Shown: positions 8,003 to 16,266 of the stretch, piece after piece
How positions within the stretch are numbered: position 1 is the first letter of the stretch
How the letters are laid out: each line of letters opens with the position of its first letter
Assembly: GCF_029871205.1 (NCBI RefSeq)
Contig: NZ_SSOJ01000164.1
Location: 73,362 to 137,361, forward strand
Length of the DNA: 64,000 nt
Direction of reading: 5' to 3'
Source of the DNA: Pseudomonas sp. BN417
GTDB lineage: Bacteria; Pseudomonadota; Gammaproteobacteria; Pseudomonadales; Pseudomonadaceae
Position numbers and translations under genes: made by a program
The notes under the pieces: generated by a model
The model's input: only the letters and a program-made list of their open reading frames with translations
Told to the model about the DNA's origin: nothing
The model's database searches: none

Positions 8003-8905
8003 ATGCTGGGGAACGTAACCGAGCTGGATATCCGCTTGATCAGGGTCTTTCTCGCCGTCGTCGAGGCGGGAGGCGTCTCGGCCGCGCAGACGGCGCTCAA
8101 CACCACACAGCCGACCATCAGTGCGCAACTTTCCTCGCTGGAGACCCGCCTGGGGTTTCGCCTTTGCCATCGCGGCCGCGCCGGCTTCGCCCTCACGCAG
8201 AAGGGCAGCCAGTTCCTCGATGCGGCACGGCGTCTGCTGGCCGCAGCCGAGGGGTTCCGCCTCGAGGTCCAACACATCAATCGCACCCTGTCGGGCACCC
8301 TCAACATCGGCCTGCTCGGCCAGATCGACCCCGTGGCCAACAAGAAGATCGCCCTGGCCATCGCCCGTCTGCGCGCCCGCCACGAGGGGCTGTACTTCCA
8401 GTTCACCGAACTGTCGTCGTCCTTCCTCGAAGAAAAGATCATCAACGGCCACCTCGACCTCGCCATCGGCTACTTCTGGCGCCGGCTCGACACGCTCGAC
8501 TACTTTTCGCTGTTCAGGGAGACGCAGATCGCCTATTGCGGCTCCTCGCACCCGCTGTTCGACCAGGCCGGGACGCTCAGCCGCGAGGACGTGGCCGAAC
8601 ACCCATGGGTCTGGCCCAGCCACCCCCTGCCGGAGATGCCGGCGCCTACCTCCATCGAACGCCTGACCGCCCTCACCGACAGCATGGACGGCGCCGCCCT
8701 GCTGATCCTTTCCGGCCAGCACCTGGGCTTCCTGCCGCAGCACTATGCCGCCAGGCACGTGGACCTGGGACAACTGCACGCACTCAACCCGGAGCAGCTG
8801 CGCTACGAGGTCGACTTCCATGCAGCGGTGCGCCGTTCCGCTCGCCAGAGCGATCTGGTAAGCGCGTTCCTGGCCGAGTTGATGGATGTGTTCGGAGTGG
8901 GTTGA
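8003..8905 (+). CDS. LysR-family transcriptional regulator
   Basis: 300 residues. N-terminal winged helix at about 5-65 (IRLIRVFLAVVEAGGVSAAQTALNTTQPTISAQLSSLE), then the LysR effector domain at about 95-290 (GTLNIGLLGQID). Start ATG at 8003 with GGAGGCAGC upstream. It is divergent from the NCS1 permease/C-N hydrolase unit, which it very likely controls. The gene is followed in the same phase by an open, start-less frame (8906-9100), described separately. Confidence 0.92.
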   Translation: MLGNVTELDIRLIRVFLAVVEAGGVSAAQTALNTTQPTISAQLSSLETRLGFRLCHRGRAGFALTQKGSQFLDAARRLLAAAEGFRLEVQHINRTLSGTLNIGLLGQIDPVANKKIALAIARLRARHEGLYFQFTELSSSFLEEKIINGHLDLAIGYFWRRLDTLDYFSLFRETQIAYCGSSHPLFDQAGTLSREDVAEHPWVWPSHPLPEMPAPTSIERLTALTDSMDGAALLILSGQHLGFLPQHYAARHVDLGQLHALNPEQLRYEVDFHAAVRRSARQSDLVSAFLAELMDVFGVG

Positions 8906-9100
8906 GCCCGAGAGCCAAAGCCCAATGTCGACCGGATACTGGAGAACTTCGCCACGCTGGACAATGCCGAGTCCCTTACCGATGGTGCCGAGTTGACGCT
9001 ATTCATCTGGCGGAAGTTTGGCGAGAGGCACGATCCACCGCCTATCCAGGGCCTATCGATCAGCCAGGCCATCGAGCGTTTGCGCGCTGCCTTTGAATAG
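8906..9100 (+). pseudogene. Start-less 64-codon frame, probable gene remnant
   Basis: Directly after the LysR stop, and in the same phase, runs an open frame reading ...NVDRILENFATLDNAES, ELTLFIWRKFGERHDPPP and SISQAIERLRAAFE before TAG at 9098-9100. The residue pattern (amphipathic helices, no low-complexity bias) looks like the C-terminal end of a real protein, but there is no ATG, and no usable GTG or TTG with a ribosome site. Either a decayed gene end, or a fragment left by a deletion. Family not recognised. Confidence 0.4.
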
Positions 9101-9153
9101 GCTTGTGCAGGGTGTCTGCCACTCGATGATCACGACACCGCCCTGACCAGCTG

Positions 9154-9267
9154 TCAGGTCGGCTCAGGTAAAGGCTGCGTTTTCTCCGGCGGTTTGATCG
9201 AACCGATGTACACCGCAAGGAGGGTCAGCAGCGCGCCGCAAATCTGCGAGGTGACATCTGGATTGGT
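9154..9267 (-). pseudogene. Possible remnant of a membrane transporter C-terminus
   Basis: A 37-codon frame on the minus strand reads TNPDVTSQICGALLTLLAVYIGSIKPP and then a short polar tail before TGA; a stop codon lies immediately before it in frame. One clear membrane helix with a Pro-rich tail resembles the last helix of an EamA/DMT transporter. There is no start codon. Too short for certainty; listed because the surrounding 500 bases otherwise carry no gene. Confidence 0.25.
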
Positions 9268-9403
9268 TCATTGCATCAGGCTGGGGCTCCGGTCGTGGCC
9301 GGAGGAGAGGGAGACGTCCTGTTGCACGGAGCCAGGCAAGGACGCTCACACAAACTTGCCAATCCAGTGCGAATCCCGCCAGTAATCCGTGAATAACCAG
9401 ACC

Positions 9404-10747
9404 TCACGGCTGCAACGGAATAGAAGGCCCCAGGTAGTCGTTGGCCTGCTGGATATCGTCCTGGCCAAGCGCTCCCACCGAGGCCGACAGACGCAACCGT
9501 GACAGCAGGTAACGCAGCTTGGCCTCCAGCAGGTCGCGGCGGGCGATGAAAGCCTGCTCTTCGGCATTGAGGATATCCAGGTTGGTGCTGGTGCCGGCCA
9601 GGAAGCCCTTGCGCGCCGAGTCCTGGGCTCGCTCGCTGGACACCACCGCCTTCTCCAGCGCGCGCACCCGCTGCTCGCCACTCTGTACCCCACGGAACTC
9701 GCGGGTAGTGCCGGACAGCACCTCCTCGCGGCTCGAGTTCAGCTGGTCATTGGCCAGCTCGCGGTTGGCCGCGGCCTGGCGCACCTGGGCGCTGGTCGCG
9801 CCGCCGGCGAAGATTGGCATGCGGAACTCCACCCCCACCGAGCCATAGCGGTTTGTCTGATTCTGGGTCGTGACCGAATCGCTTTCCAAATCGTTGTAGG
9901 CGGCGACGAAATCCAGGGTCGGCCAATGCCCGGCCTTGGCCCGCTTCACTTCCTCGTCGGCAACATCCAGGCTGCGGCTACGGGCGATGATGGCGGGGTT
10001 GTTGGCCCGCGCGTCGTTGATCCAGTCCAGCAGAGCCGGCGGCTCCAGAGGCGGTGTGGGAAATTCGGTGCGCAGGGTGGACATATCCTCCGGCAGTATG
10101 CCAAGCAGTTCCTGCAGCAGGCGCCGAGCCACCAGCAGGTTGTCCTCGGCCTCAATCAGCTCGGCCTGGGAGAGGTCGCGCCGAGCTGAAGCCTGGTCGA
10201 TATCGATCACGGTGCCGTCGCCCAGCTGGAAACGCCGCTTGGCCGCCAGCACCTGTTCGTCCAGGGCCTTGAGCTTGACCTTGGCCAACTCGATGGTCTC
10301 CAGCGCCAGCAGCACCGAGAAGTAGCGGGCGGCCAGACTCACCGCCGACTCCTGGGTCTTGGCATCGAACACCGCATCACTGAGGAGCGTGCGCTGTTTG
10401 CCTTGGCGGTACTCGGCCATGCGCTGCTTGTTGAATAACGGCTGGCGCAATTCCACCACCGCGCCCTTGGAGTCGTACTCCAGATCGCTTTCCACGCTGC
10501 GACCGAGGACATTGTCCTGCTCGCTGGTGCCGTCCACACGCTTCCAGAACGCGGTGCTGTTGATGTTCGGCAGCAAGCCAGCCTTGCCCAGTTCCTTGTA
10601 CTCCTGGCCAGCCTGGCGCTCATGCACCGACGCCAGGTAGGTGGGGCCCTGGTTCTGATAGGTGTTCCAGGCTTCGTTGAGGTCCATGGCGGACACAGGC
10701 AGGGCTACGGCTCCGAGGAAACCGGCTACAGCCATCCGGGCTCTCAT
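9404..10747 (-). CDS. TolC-family outer-membrane protein of a type I secretion system
   Basis: 447 residues. Signal peptide MRARMAVAGFLGAVALPVSA, then two TolC-type repeats: long helices rich in Gln/Ala/Leu (YRQGKQRTLLSDAVFDAKTQE; RQAAANRELANDQLNSSREEV) and the strand motif VGVEFRMPIFAGG. It forms the outer-membrane exit duct. The ATG at 10747 is chosen because it follows the HlyD-type gene stop by one base with AAGGAG upstream; a longer frame from 10777 overlaps the previous gene. Last gene of the three-gene operon. Confidence 0.92.
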   Translation of the reverse strand: MRARMAVAGFLGAVALPVSAMDLNEAWNTYQNQGPTYLASVHERQAGQEYKELGKAGLLPNINSTAFWKRVDGTSEQDNVLGRSVESDLEYDSKGAVVELRQPLFNKQRMAEYRQGKQRTLLSDAVFDAKTQESAVSLAARYFSVLLALETIELAKVKLKALDEQVLAAKRRFQLGDGTVIDIDQASARRDLSQAELIEAEDNLLVARRLLQELLGILPEDMSTLRTEFPTPPLEPPALLDWINDARANNPAIIARSRSLDVADEEVKRAKAGHWPTLDFVAAYNDLESDSVTTQNQTNRYGSVGVEFRMPIFAGGATSAQVRQAAANRELANDQLNSSREEVLSGTTREFRGVQSGEQRVRALEKAVVSSERAQDSARKGFLAGTSTNLDILNAEEQAFIARRDLLEAKLRYLLSRLRLSASVGALGQDDIQQANDYLGPSIPLQP

Positions 10748-10748
10748 A

Positions 10749-12092
10749 TCACTGCTCCTTGAATGCGCTTTCGACACGACCCATCAGAGGTTTCATCAGG
10801 TAGCTCATAAGGCTGCGTTCCCCGGTCTTGATGGTGACGGTGGCCGGCATGCCTGCGCGAATATTGTTCGGCCCGAGCAGCTTCATGCCTTCTTCAGTCA
10901 CTTCCACCTGGGTCAAGTAATAGGGCTGTTTGCTGGCTTCGTCCACCAGGCGGTCGGCGGCGACTGTCATTACCCGGCCGGGGATGTTCGGCGTCTGGGC
11001 GTGGTTGAAAGCCGGGAAGGTGATGTCCACCGGCAGTCCCGGCACCATCTTGTCGATAGCCTGCACCGGCACCTGGGCATCCACCTGCAGGGGCTCCTTG
11101 TCCGGCACCACGTCCATGATCCGCGCACCGGGCTGGATGACCCCGCCGACGGTGGCGATGTTCATGCCCAGGACGATGCCGTCGATCGGCGAACGGATGA
11201 CGGTGTTCTCCACCTGGTAGTCGATGGAGCGCAGGCGTTCGGCCAGGGAGGTCGCTTCCTTCTGCACGTCGGTCAGCTGCGACTCCACTTCCTTCTGGAA
11301 GTCCTGCTCGCGCTGGAGGATGCGTAGTTTGAGCTCGGCGATCTGGTTGCGGGTACGGCCGATGTCAGCGATGTTCTGCGCCATGGAGCCGTTCAGCTCG
11401 GAGGCGTTGCGCTCCAGTTCGAGCATGCGGTTGCGCGGTATATAGCCTTCGGAGGCCAGGCTGCGCACCCCTTCCAGTTCCTGGCCCAGCAGGCTCGACT
11501 GGCTGGCGCGGGTCGCCTGGACCTGGCGCAGGCCCTTGAGCTGCTCTTCGGCGCCATTGAGGTTTTCGTGCAGGATGCTGATCTCGCCCAACAGCGCCTT
11601 GCGCCGGGTGTGGAACAACCGCTGTTGCAGGGCGATGGCTTCCTGCAGGCGCGGGTCGCCGCCGAAGCGCTCCAGCAGGGCGGGAGTGAAGGTCACCGAA
11701 TCGGCACCATCGCGCTCGGCGGAAAGCCGGTCCTCCACCGTCTTGGCCACTATGTACTGGGAACTCAGGGCGCCCTGCTCGGCGATCGCCTGGGTCGGAT
11801 CCAGCAGCACCAGCTCCTGGCCGGCGCGAACCTTGTCGCCCTCGCGCACCAGGATGGCGTCCACCGTGCCGCCGGTGAGGTGCTGGACCGTCTTGCGCGC
11901 GTTGGTGACGTTGACCGTGGCGTTGGCGACCACGCCGGCATCCAGCGGGGCGAACACCGCCCAGACCAGGAAACCGCCGAAGCCGGCCAGTACCAGCCAG
12001 ATGCCCCAGCGCGCCGGGCGGGTATCGTCCATGTCCACCTGGGCCGGTTGCTCAACCCGAATCAGTGCCTTGCTTTCGCTTGCCTGTTGCAT
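10749..12092 (-). CDS. HlyD-family periplasmic adaptor of a type I secretion system
   Basis: 447 residues. Short cytoplasmic N-terminus, one membrane helix at about 28-48 (WGIWLVLAGFGGFLVWAVF), lipoyl/barrel segments (GTVDAILVREGDKVRAGQ), a long coiled coil (about 150-290) and the conserved C-terminal HlyD region (VENTVIRSPIDGIVLGM; PNNIRAGMPATVTIKTGERS). It bridges the inner-membrane ABC exporter and the outer-membrane TolC protein. Its ribosome site overlaps the stop codon of the ABC gene (AAGGAGTAA). Most like PrtE/AprE/HasE adaptors. Confidence 0.93.
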   Translation of the reverse strand: MQQASESKALIRVEQPAQVDMDDTRPARWGIWLVLAGFGGFLVWAVFAPLDAGVVANATVNVTNARKTVQHLTGGTVDAILVREGDKVRAGQELVLLDPTQAIAEQGALSSQYIVAKTVEDRLSAERDGADSVTFTPALLERFGGDPRLQEAIALQQRLFHTRRKALLGEISILHENLNGAEEQLKGLRQVQATRASQSSLLGQELEGVRSLASEGYIPRNRMLELERNASELNGSMAQNIADIGRTRNQIAELKLRILQREQDFQKEVESQLTDVQKEATSLAERLRSIDYQVENTVIRSPIDGIVLGMNIATVGGVIQPGARIMDVVPDKEPLQVDAQVPVQAIDKMVPGLPVDITFPAFNHAQTPNIPGRVMTVAADRLVDEASKQPYYLTQVEVTEEGMKLLGPNNIRAGMPATVTIKTGERSLMSYLMKPLMGRVESAFKEQ

Positions 12093-12098
12093 GATCGG

Positions 12099-13835
12099 TT
12101 ACTCCTTCGCCCGCATCGACGCCAGGTTGGGGGTGCCTACCGAAGGCATGACACTGGCCTGGCGCAGGGCCGCGAACACTTCGTCGCGGGGACCGAACGC
12201 CTGCATGCAGCCATCGCGCAGCAGCAGGACCTTGTCCACCGTGCTGAGCACGCTGGGCCGGTGGGATATCAGGATCAGCGTCTTGCCGCGCTTCTTCAGG
12301 TCGATGATGGCCTCCACCAATGCCGCCTCGCCCACGTCGTCGAGGTTGGCATTGGGCTCGTCGAGCACGATCATCGACGGGTCGCCATAGATGGCCCGGG
12401 CCAGGGCGATGCGCTGTTTCTGTCCACCGGAGAGTGGGCTGCCGTCCACGGCCAGAGGCGTGTCGTAGCCCTTCTCGAAACGCAGGATCATTTCGTGCAC
12501 CCCGGCGCGCTTGGCGGCCAGTATCACTTCCTCACTGTCCAGTTCGCCGAAGCGGGCGATATTGTCGGCGATGGTGCCCTCGAACAGCTCCACGTCCTGG
12601 GGCAGGTAGCCGATCCAGGGGCCGAGCTCCTCCTTGTTCCACTGGTAGATGTCGGCACCATCCAAGCGCACCTTGCCCGATTGCGCCGGCCAGACGCCCA
12701 CCAGCAGCCGCGCCAGGGTGGACTTGCCGGCTGCCGAGGGGCCGATGATGCCGAGGGCCTCACCGGGCGACAGGTTGAAATTGACACCACGCAGGATGGT
12801 GACCACGCCGCCAGGGGCAGCGGTCATGGCCTGCTCCACGGCGAGCATGCCGACGGGCTTGGGCAGCGACATGGCATTGACCCGCACCGGGAAGTCCTGC
12901 AGCAGTTTGGACAGGCGGTCCCAGGAACCCCGGGCAGAAAGCAACTGCTTCCACACCCCGATGGCCTGCTCTACCGGCGCCATGGCACGGCCGCTGAGGA
13001 TGGAGCTGGCGATCATCATCCCGGCGGTGATATCGCCCTTGATCGCCAGCCAGGCGCCAGCACCAAGAATCAGCGACTGCAGGGTGATTCGCACGAAACG
13101 GCTGGCGCCATTTATGTACGCGGCGCGGTCCGAGGCCTGGGTCTGTTTTTCGAGGATGCGCTTGTGGCTGCCGTACCAGCGCTCGCGGATCGCCGGCAAC
13201 ATGCCCATGGCCTCGATCACTTCGGTATTGCGCAGGTTGTTGTTGGCAAAGGTACCGGAGGACATGGCCGCCTGGTTGGCCTCCGACAGCGGGACACGGG
13301 TGACCACCTCGGTCAGCAACGCGAGACCGAAGAGAATCGCCGAGCCGACCAGGGTGATGATGCCCAGCAGCGGGTGCACGAGGAAGATCACCAGCAGGTA
13401 GATCGGCGTCCAGGGGGCGTCGAAGAACGCGAAGAGACCGTTGCCGGTGAGGAACTGGCGAACCTGGGACAAATCCTGCAGTGCCTGGGCCGGGTTACCG
13501 CCGGCACGGCGCAGGTTGCGTTCGAAGGACGCATTGAAGATCCGTTTGTTGAGGGTCATGTCCAGCCGGTTGCCGAGTCGGATCAGCACGGTGGAGCGCA
13601 CCACCTCCACCAGGGCCATGAGGACATAGAGCCCGACCATCAGCACCGTGAGCATGATCAGGGTAGTGACGTTGCTGCTCGCCAGCACGCGGTCGTAGAC
13701 CTGCAGCATATAGATTGCCGGCGCCAGCATCAGCAGGTTGATGACCCCGCTGAATCCACCGACCACATAGAAGGTGTGCCGCAGTCGATTGAGAGCTTCA
13801 GACAACTCGGAACGGGGCTGCGAGAAATTCTTCAT
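12099..13835 (-). CDS. Type I secretion ABC permease/ATPase
   Basis: 578 residues: six membrane helices in the first 300 residues and an ATPase domain after about 340, with Walker A GPSAAGKST (365-373), signature LSGGQKQR and Walker B MIVLDEPNANLD. There is no N-terminal C39 peptidase or C39-like domain, as in PrtD/AprD/HasD exporters of proteases, lipases and haemophores. First gene of the operon (GGAG ribosome site at the ATG). No RTX or other substrate gene lies upstream or downstream in this window, which is unusual because PrtD-type exporters normally sit next to their substrate. Confidence 0.93.
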   Translation of the reverse strand: MKNFSQPRSELSEALNRLRHTFYVVGGFSGVINLLMLAPAIYMLQVYDRVLASSNVTTLIMLTVLMVGLYVLMALVEVVRSTVLIRLGNRLDMTLNKRIFNASFERNLRRAGGNPAQALQDLSQVRQFLTGNGLFAFFDAPWTPIYLLVIFLVHPLLGIITLVGSAILFGLALLTEVVTRVPLSEANQAAMSSGTFANNNLRNTEVIEAMGMLPAIRERWYGSHKRILEKQTQASDRAAYINGASRFVRITLQSLILGAGAWLAIKGDITAGMMIASSILSGRAMAPVEQAIGVWKQLLSARGSWDRLSKLLQDFPVRVNAMSLPKPVGMLAVEQAMTAAPGGVVTILRGVNFNLSPGEALGIIGPSAAGKSTLARLLVGVWPAQSGKVRLDGADIYQWNKEELGPWIGYLPQDVELFEGTIADNIARFGELDSEEVILAAKRAGVHEMILRFEKGYDTPLAVDGSPLSGGQKQRIALARAIYGDPSMIVLDEPNANLDDVGEAALVEAIIDLKKRGKTLILISHRPSVLSTVDKVLLLRDGCMQAFGPRDEVFAALRQASVMPSVGTPNLASMRAKE

Positions 13836-14267
13836 CTCGGCGCTCCACTGGCAGATGGTTGGATTGGGTCATGGCGACCGTATTTTTTATAGTTGGAACC
13901 CGCAGAGCTATCCGGCACCAGCCCCCGCGGCAGCCTAACAACAGGCTTAGCCAAAGCTGCCGCCGGATGCCAGCGGGAACCCCCGACTAGCTGACGGCTG
14001 ACGAATTAAGCGCGACCAACGCGATCACGGCGTTGCCGATAGTCACTCGCGTTTGCACGGTGAAGGGCGCCGCAAAGGCTCTGGAATGGCCTTCTCTGGC
14101 GCTTCGACGGTGCCGGGAGTTGCGCCACTGGCGCGAAGCCTCGACGAATTTGGCGCCGGATTCATGACGCAGGAGCGCGCCAGGAGGGAGGAAAGGATGT
14201 GGACTGTGTTGCAGCCAGGGAACCACCGCCGCCCGAAGGGGGGAGCGGCCGGCGGGCCCGCTCCCCC
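13836..14267. other. Intergenic between T1SS operon and ttgR
   Basis: 432 bases without a convincing gene. Both neighbours are on the minus strand, so the left end should hold the promoter of the secretion operon; a TATAAA-like box (minus strand, near 13881-13886) is present without a clear -35. A 10-bp GC hairpin (14239-14248 with 14258-14267) abuts the end of ttgR but has no following T-run. Confidence 0.4.
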
Positions 14268-14909
14268 TCAGGCTACCCTGACCCGCAGGGCCGGGCTGAA
14301 GCGCAGCATGTCCATCACGCTGTTCACCAGGTCCTCGGCCTCTTCCGCCAGGGAGAAGCCGGCCGGTACCAGCAGCCAATTGGTCTGCAGGCCCTCCATA
14401 TAGGCATGCAAGCTGATGGCGGCGCGGCGGCAATCCAGGTCCACTGGCAACTGGCCGCGGTTCACGGCGTTGCGCAGGGCCTTGGCGATGCGCAGATCGC
14501 AGTCGGCGCTCAAGTCCTGCATCTTCTGCCGCAGATCGCCGAGTTCCTCGGTGTACTCCACCTTGTACCGCAGGATCTCGTGGATGCGCCGGCTTTGCGG
14601 ATCCAGCTCCACGCGCTTGAGCAGCCGCACCAGCAACTGGTGCATGCGCCCCAGGGGATCGGGCTCGTCTTCGCTCTCGCTGGCGCGGGCGAGCTCCTCG
14701 ATAGGCATGCGGATGCGCTCCAGCATCGCCTGGAACAGATCGGTCTTGTTCTCGAAGTGCCAGTAGATGGCGCCCCGGCTCACCCCGGCAGCCGCCGCGA
14801 TTTCCGCCAGGGAAGCGCGGGAAACCCCTTTCTCGTGGAACACCCGCTCGGTGGCATCGAGTATCTGAATGCGGGTTTCTTCGGCTTCTTCTTTTGTACG
14901 TCGTGCCAT
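14268..14909 (-). CDS. ttgR: TetR-family repressor, TtgR homologue
   Basis: 213 residues. TetR helix-turn-helix in the first 60 residues (MARRTKEEAEETRIQILDA; AAAGVSRGAIYWHFENKTDL) and the ligand domain with ARASESEDEPDPLG and RRIHEILRYKVEYTEEL, which follow P. putida TtgR closely as I remember that sequence. TtgR represses the ttgABC multidrug pump and releases DNA on binding antibiotics or flavonoids. It is divergent from the pump operon, and the intergenic region carries a TtgR-type operator (about 14995-15029). The start ATG has only a weak ribosome site. Confidence 0.9.
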   Translation of the reverse strand: MARRTKEEAEETRIQILDATERVFHEKGVSRASLAEIAAAAGVSRGAIYWHFENKTDLFQAMLERIRMPIEELARASESEDEPDPLGRMHQLLVRLLKRVELDPQSRRIHEILRYKVEYTEELGDLRQKMQDLSADCDLRIAKALRNAVNRGQLPVDLDCRRAAISLHAYMEGLQTNWLLVPAGFSLAEEAEDLVNSVMDMLRFSPALRVRVA

Positions 14910-14994
14910 TTGCCGCCGGGACCTATCTGATTGCTATCAAAGGAAAAACCCCCATACCGCCGAAATAAATTTTGACATCGGCTCAGGAAGATTC

Positions 14995-15029
14995 GATTTA
15001 CAAACATTCACGCATGTAAGTATATTCCC
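14995..15029. promoter_or_regulatory. TtgR operator overlapping the ttgABC promoter
   Basis: The segment contains TTTACAAACATT, CATGTAAGTATATTCC, which matches the known TtgR operator style (TTTACAAACA...CATGAATGTAAGTATATTC) as recalled from P. putida. Inside it, TTTACA (14997-15002) and TATATT (15021-15026) with an 18-base spacer form a promoter for ttgABC, so a bound repressor would block it. Confidence 0.75.
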
Positions 15030-15109
15030 ACACCTCCGCAAGAATCCAGAACCTGCCCTGCGCCCGCCCTTCACCAAGGGCCGTACTCCAGAAAATGAGG
15101 TCCCTTCAG

Positions 15110-16252
15110 ATGCCCATGAAGCCAGCCTTTGCCGCCTTGGTTTCCGCCATCGCACTGGCCACGCTAAGTCTCACCGGCTGCCAGGAAGCCTCGGCTCCGC
15201 CACCCGCCCAGACGCCCAAGGTCGGCGTCGTAACCCTTCAACCCCAAGCCTTCACCCTGACCACCGAGCTGCCCGGCCGTACCAGCGCCTACCGCATTGC
15301 CGAAGTGCGCCCGCAAGTGAACGGGATCATCCAGAAGCGCCTGTTCACCGAAGGCAGTGAGGTCAAGGCCGGGCAGCAGCTCTACCAGATCGACCCCTCG
15401 GTCTACACCGCCACCTACAAGAGCGCCCAGGCCAGCCTGGCTTCGGCCCAGTCCCTGGCAGCGCGCTACAAGGACCTGGTCAGTGACCAGGCGGTGAGCA
15501 AGCAGGCCTTCGAGGAGTCCCAGGCCGCCCGCCTGCAGGCCGAGGCCGCGCTGGAGAAGGCGAAGATCGACGTGCGCTACACCAAGGTGCTGGCACCCAT
15601 CTCCGGCCGCGTCGGTCGCTCCGCGGTCACCGAAGGCGCCCTGGTGAGCAACGGCCAGGCCCTGGCCATGGCCACCATCCAGCAGTTGGACCCGATCTAC
15701 GTCGACGTCACCCAGTCCACCAAGGACCTGCTGCGCCTGCGCCGGGAAATGGCCGAAGGCCAACTGGAGAAGACCGGCGACAGCGGCGCCCGGGTGTCAC
15801 TGACGCTGGAAGACGGCAGCGCCTATCCCCATGAGGGCACCCTGGAGTTTTCCGAAGTCTCGGTGGACGAAGGCACCGGCTCGGTGACCCTGCGCGCGGT
15901 CTTCCCCAACCCGGAACACACCTTGTTGCCTGGCATGTTCGTCCACGCCCGCCTCGGCTCGGCAGTCAAGCAGCAGGCCATCCTCGCGCCGCAGCAAGGC
16001 GTGACCCGCGACCTCAAGGGCCAGGCCACCGCCCTGGTGGTGAACGCCGAGAACAAGGTGGAGCTGCGCCACCTGAAGGCCGAGCGCACCGTCGGCGACC
16101 GCTGGCTGGTCAGCGAGGGCCTGGAACCCGGCGACCGCCTGATCACCGAAGGCCTGCAGTTCGTCCGTCCCGGCGTAGAGGTGAATGCCGGCCCGGCGAC
16201 CAATGTGGCCGCCCAGAAGCCTGCGGGCGATGGCCTGGCCAAGAGCCACTGA
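15110..16252 (+). CDS. ttgA: RND efflux periplasmic adaptor lipoprotein TtgA/MexA type
   Basis: 380 residues. Lipoprotein signal with lipobox LSLTGC near residue 22, then the MFP order: beta-barrel/lipoyl (VGVVTLQPQAFTLTTELPGR; VRPQVNGIIQKRLFTEGSEVKAGQ), alpha hairpin (about 95-165) and the second lipoyl half (DVRYTKVLAPISGRVGRS). It links TtgB to the outer-membrane channel. ATG at 15110 is used because GAGG precedes it by nine bases; ATGs at 15095 and 15116 are in the same frame. First gene of the ttgABC operon, under the TtgR operator. Confidence 0.92.
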   Translation: MPMKPAFAALVSAIALATLSLTGCQEASAPPPAQTPKVGVVTLQPQAFTLTTELPGRTSAYRIAEVRPQVNGIIQKRLFTEGSEVKAGQQLYQIDPSVYTATYKSAQASLASAQSLAARYKDLVSDQAVSKQAFEESQAARLQAEAALEKAKIDVRYTKVLAPISGRVGRSAVTEGALVSNGQALAMATIQQLDPIYVDVTQSTKDLLRLRREMAEGQLEKTGDSGARVSLTLEDGSAYPHEGTLEFSEVSVDEGTGSVTLRAVFPNPEHTLLPGMFVHARLGSAVKQQAILAPQQGVTRDLKGQATALVVNAENKVELRHLKAERTVGDRWLVSEGLEPGDRLITEGLQFVRPGVEVNAGPATNVAAQKPAGDGLAKSH

Positions 16253-16266
16253 GGAGCGCCTAGCAG

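Noticed and set aside
8003..9100. LysR gene extended by stop-codon readthrough into the 8906-9100 frame
   Set aside because: The LysR protein is already full length at the TGA and nothing suggests recoding; a gene remnant is simpler.
14239..14267. Terminator of ttgR
   Set aside because: The 10-bp GC stem has no following T-run on the minus strand, so it was not listed as a terminator.
13987..14433. 148-codon minus-strand frame between the T1SS operon and ttgR
   Set aside because: It overlaps the ttgR 3' end, has no ribosome site and an Arg/Gly/His-biased composition.
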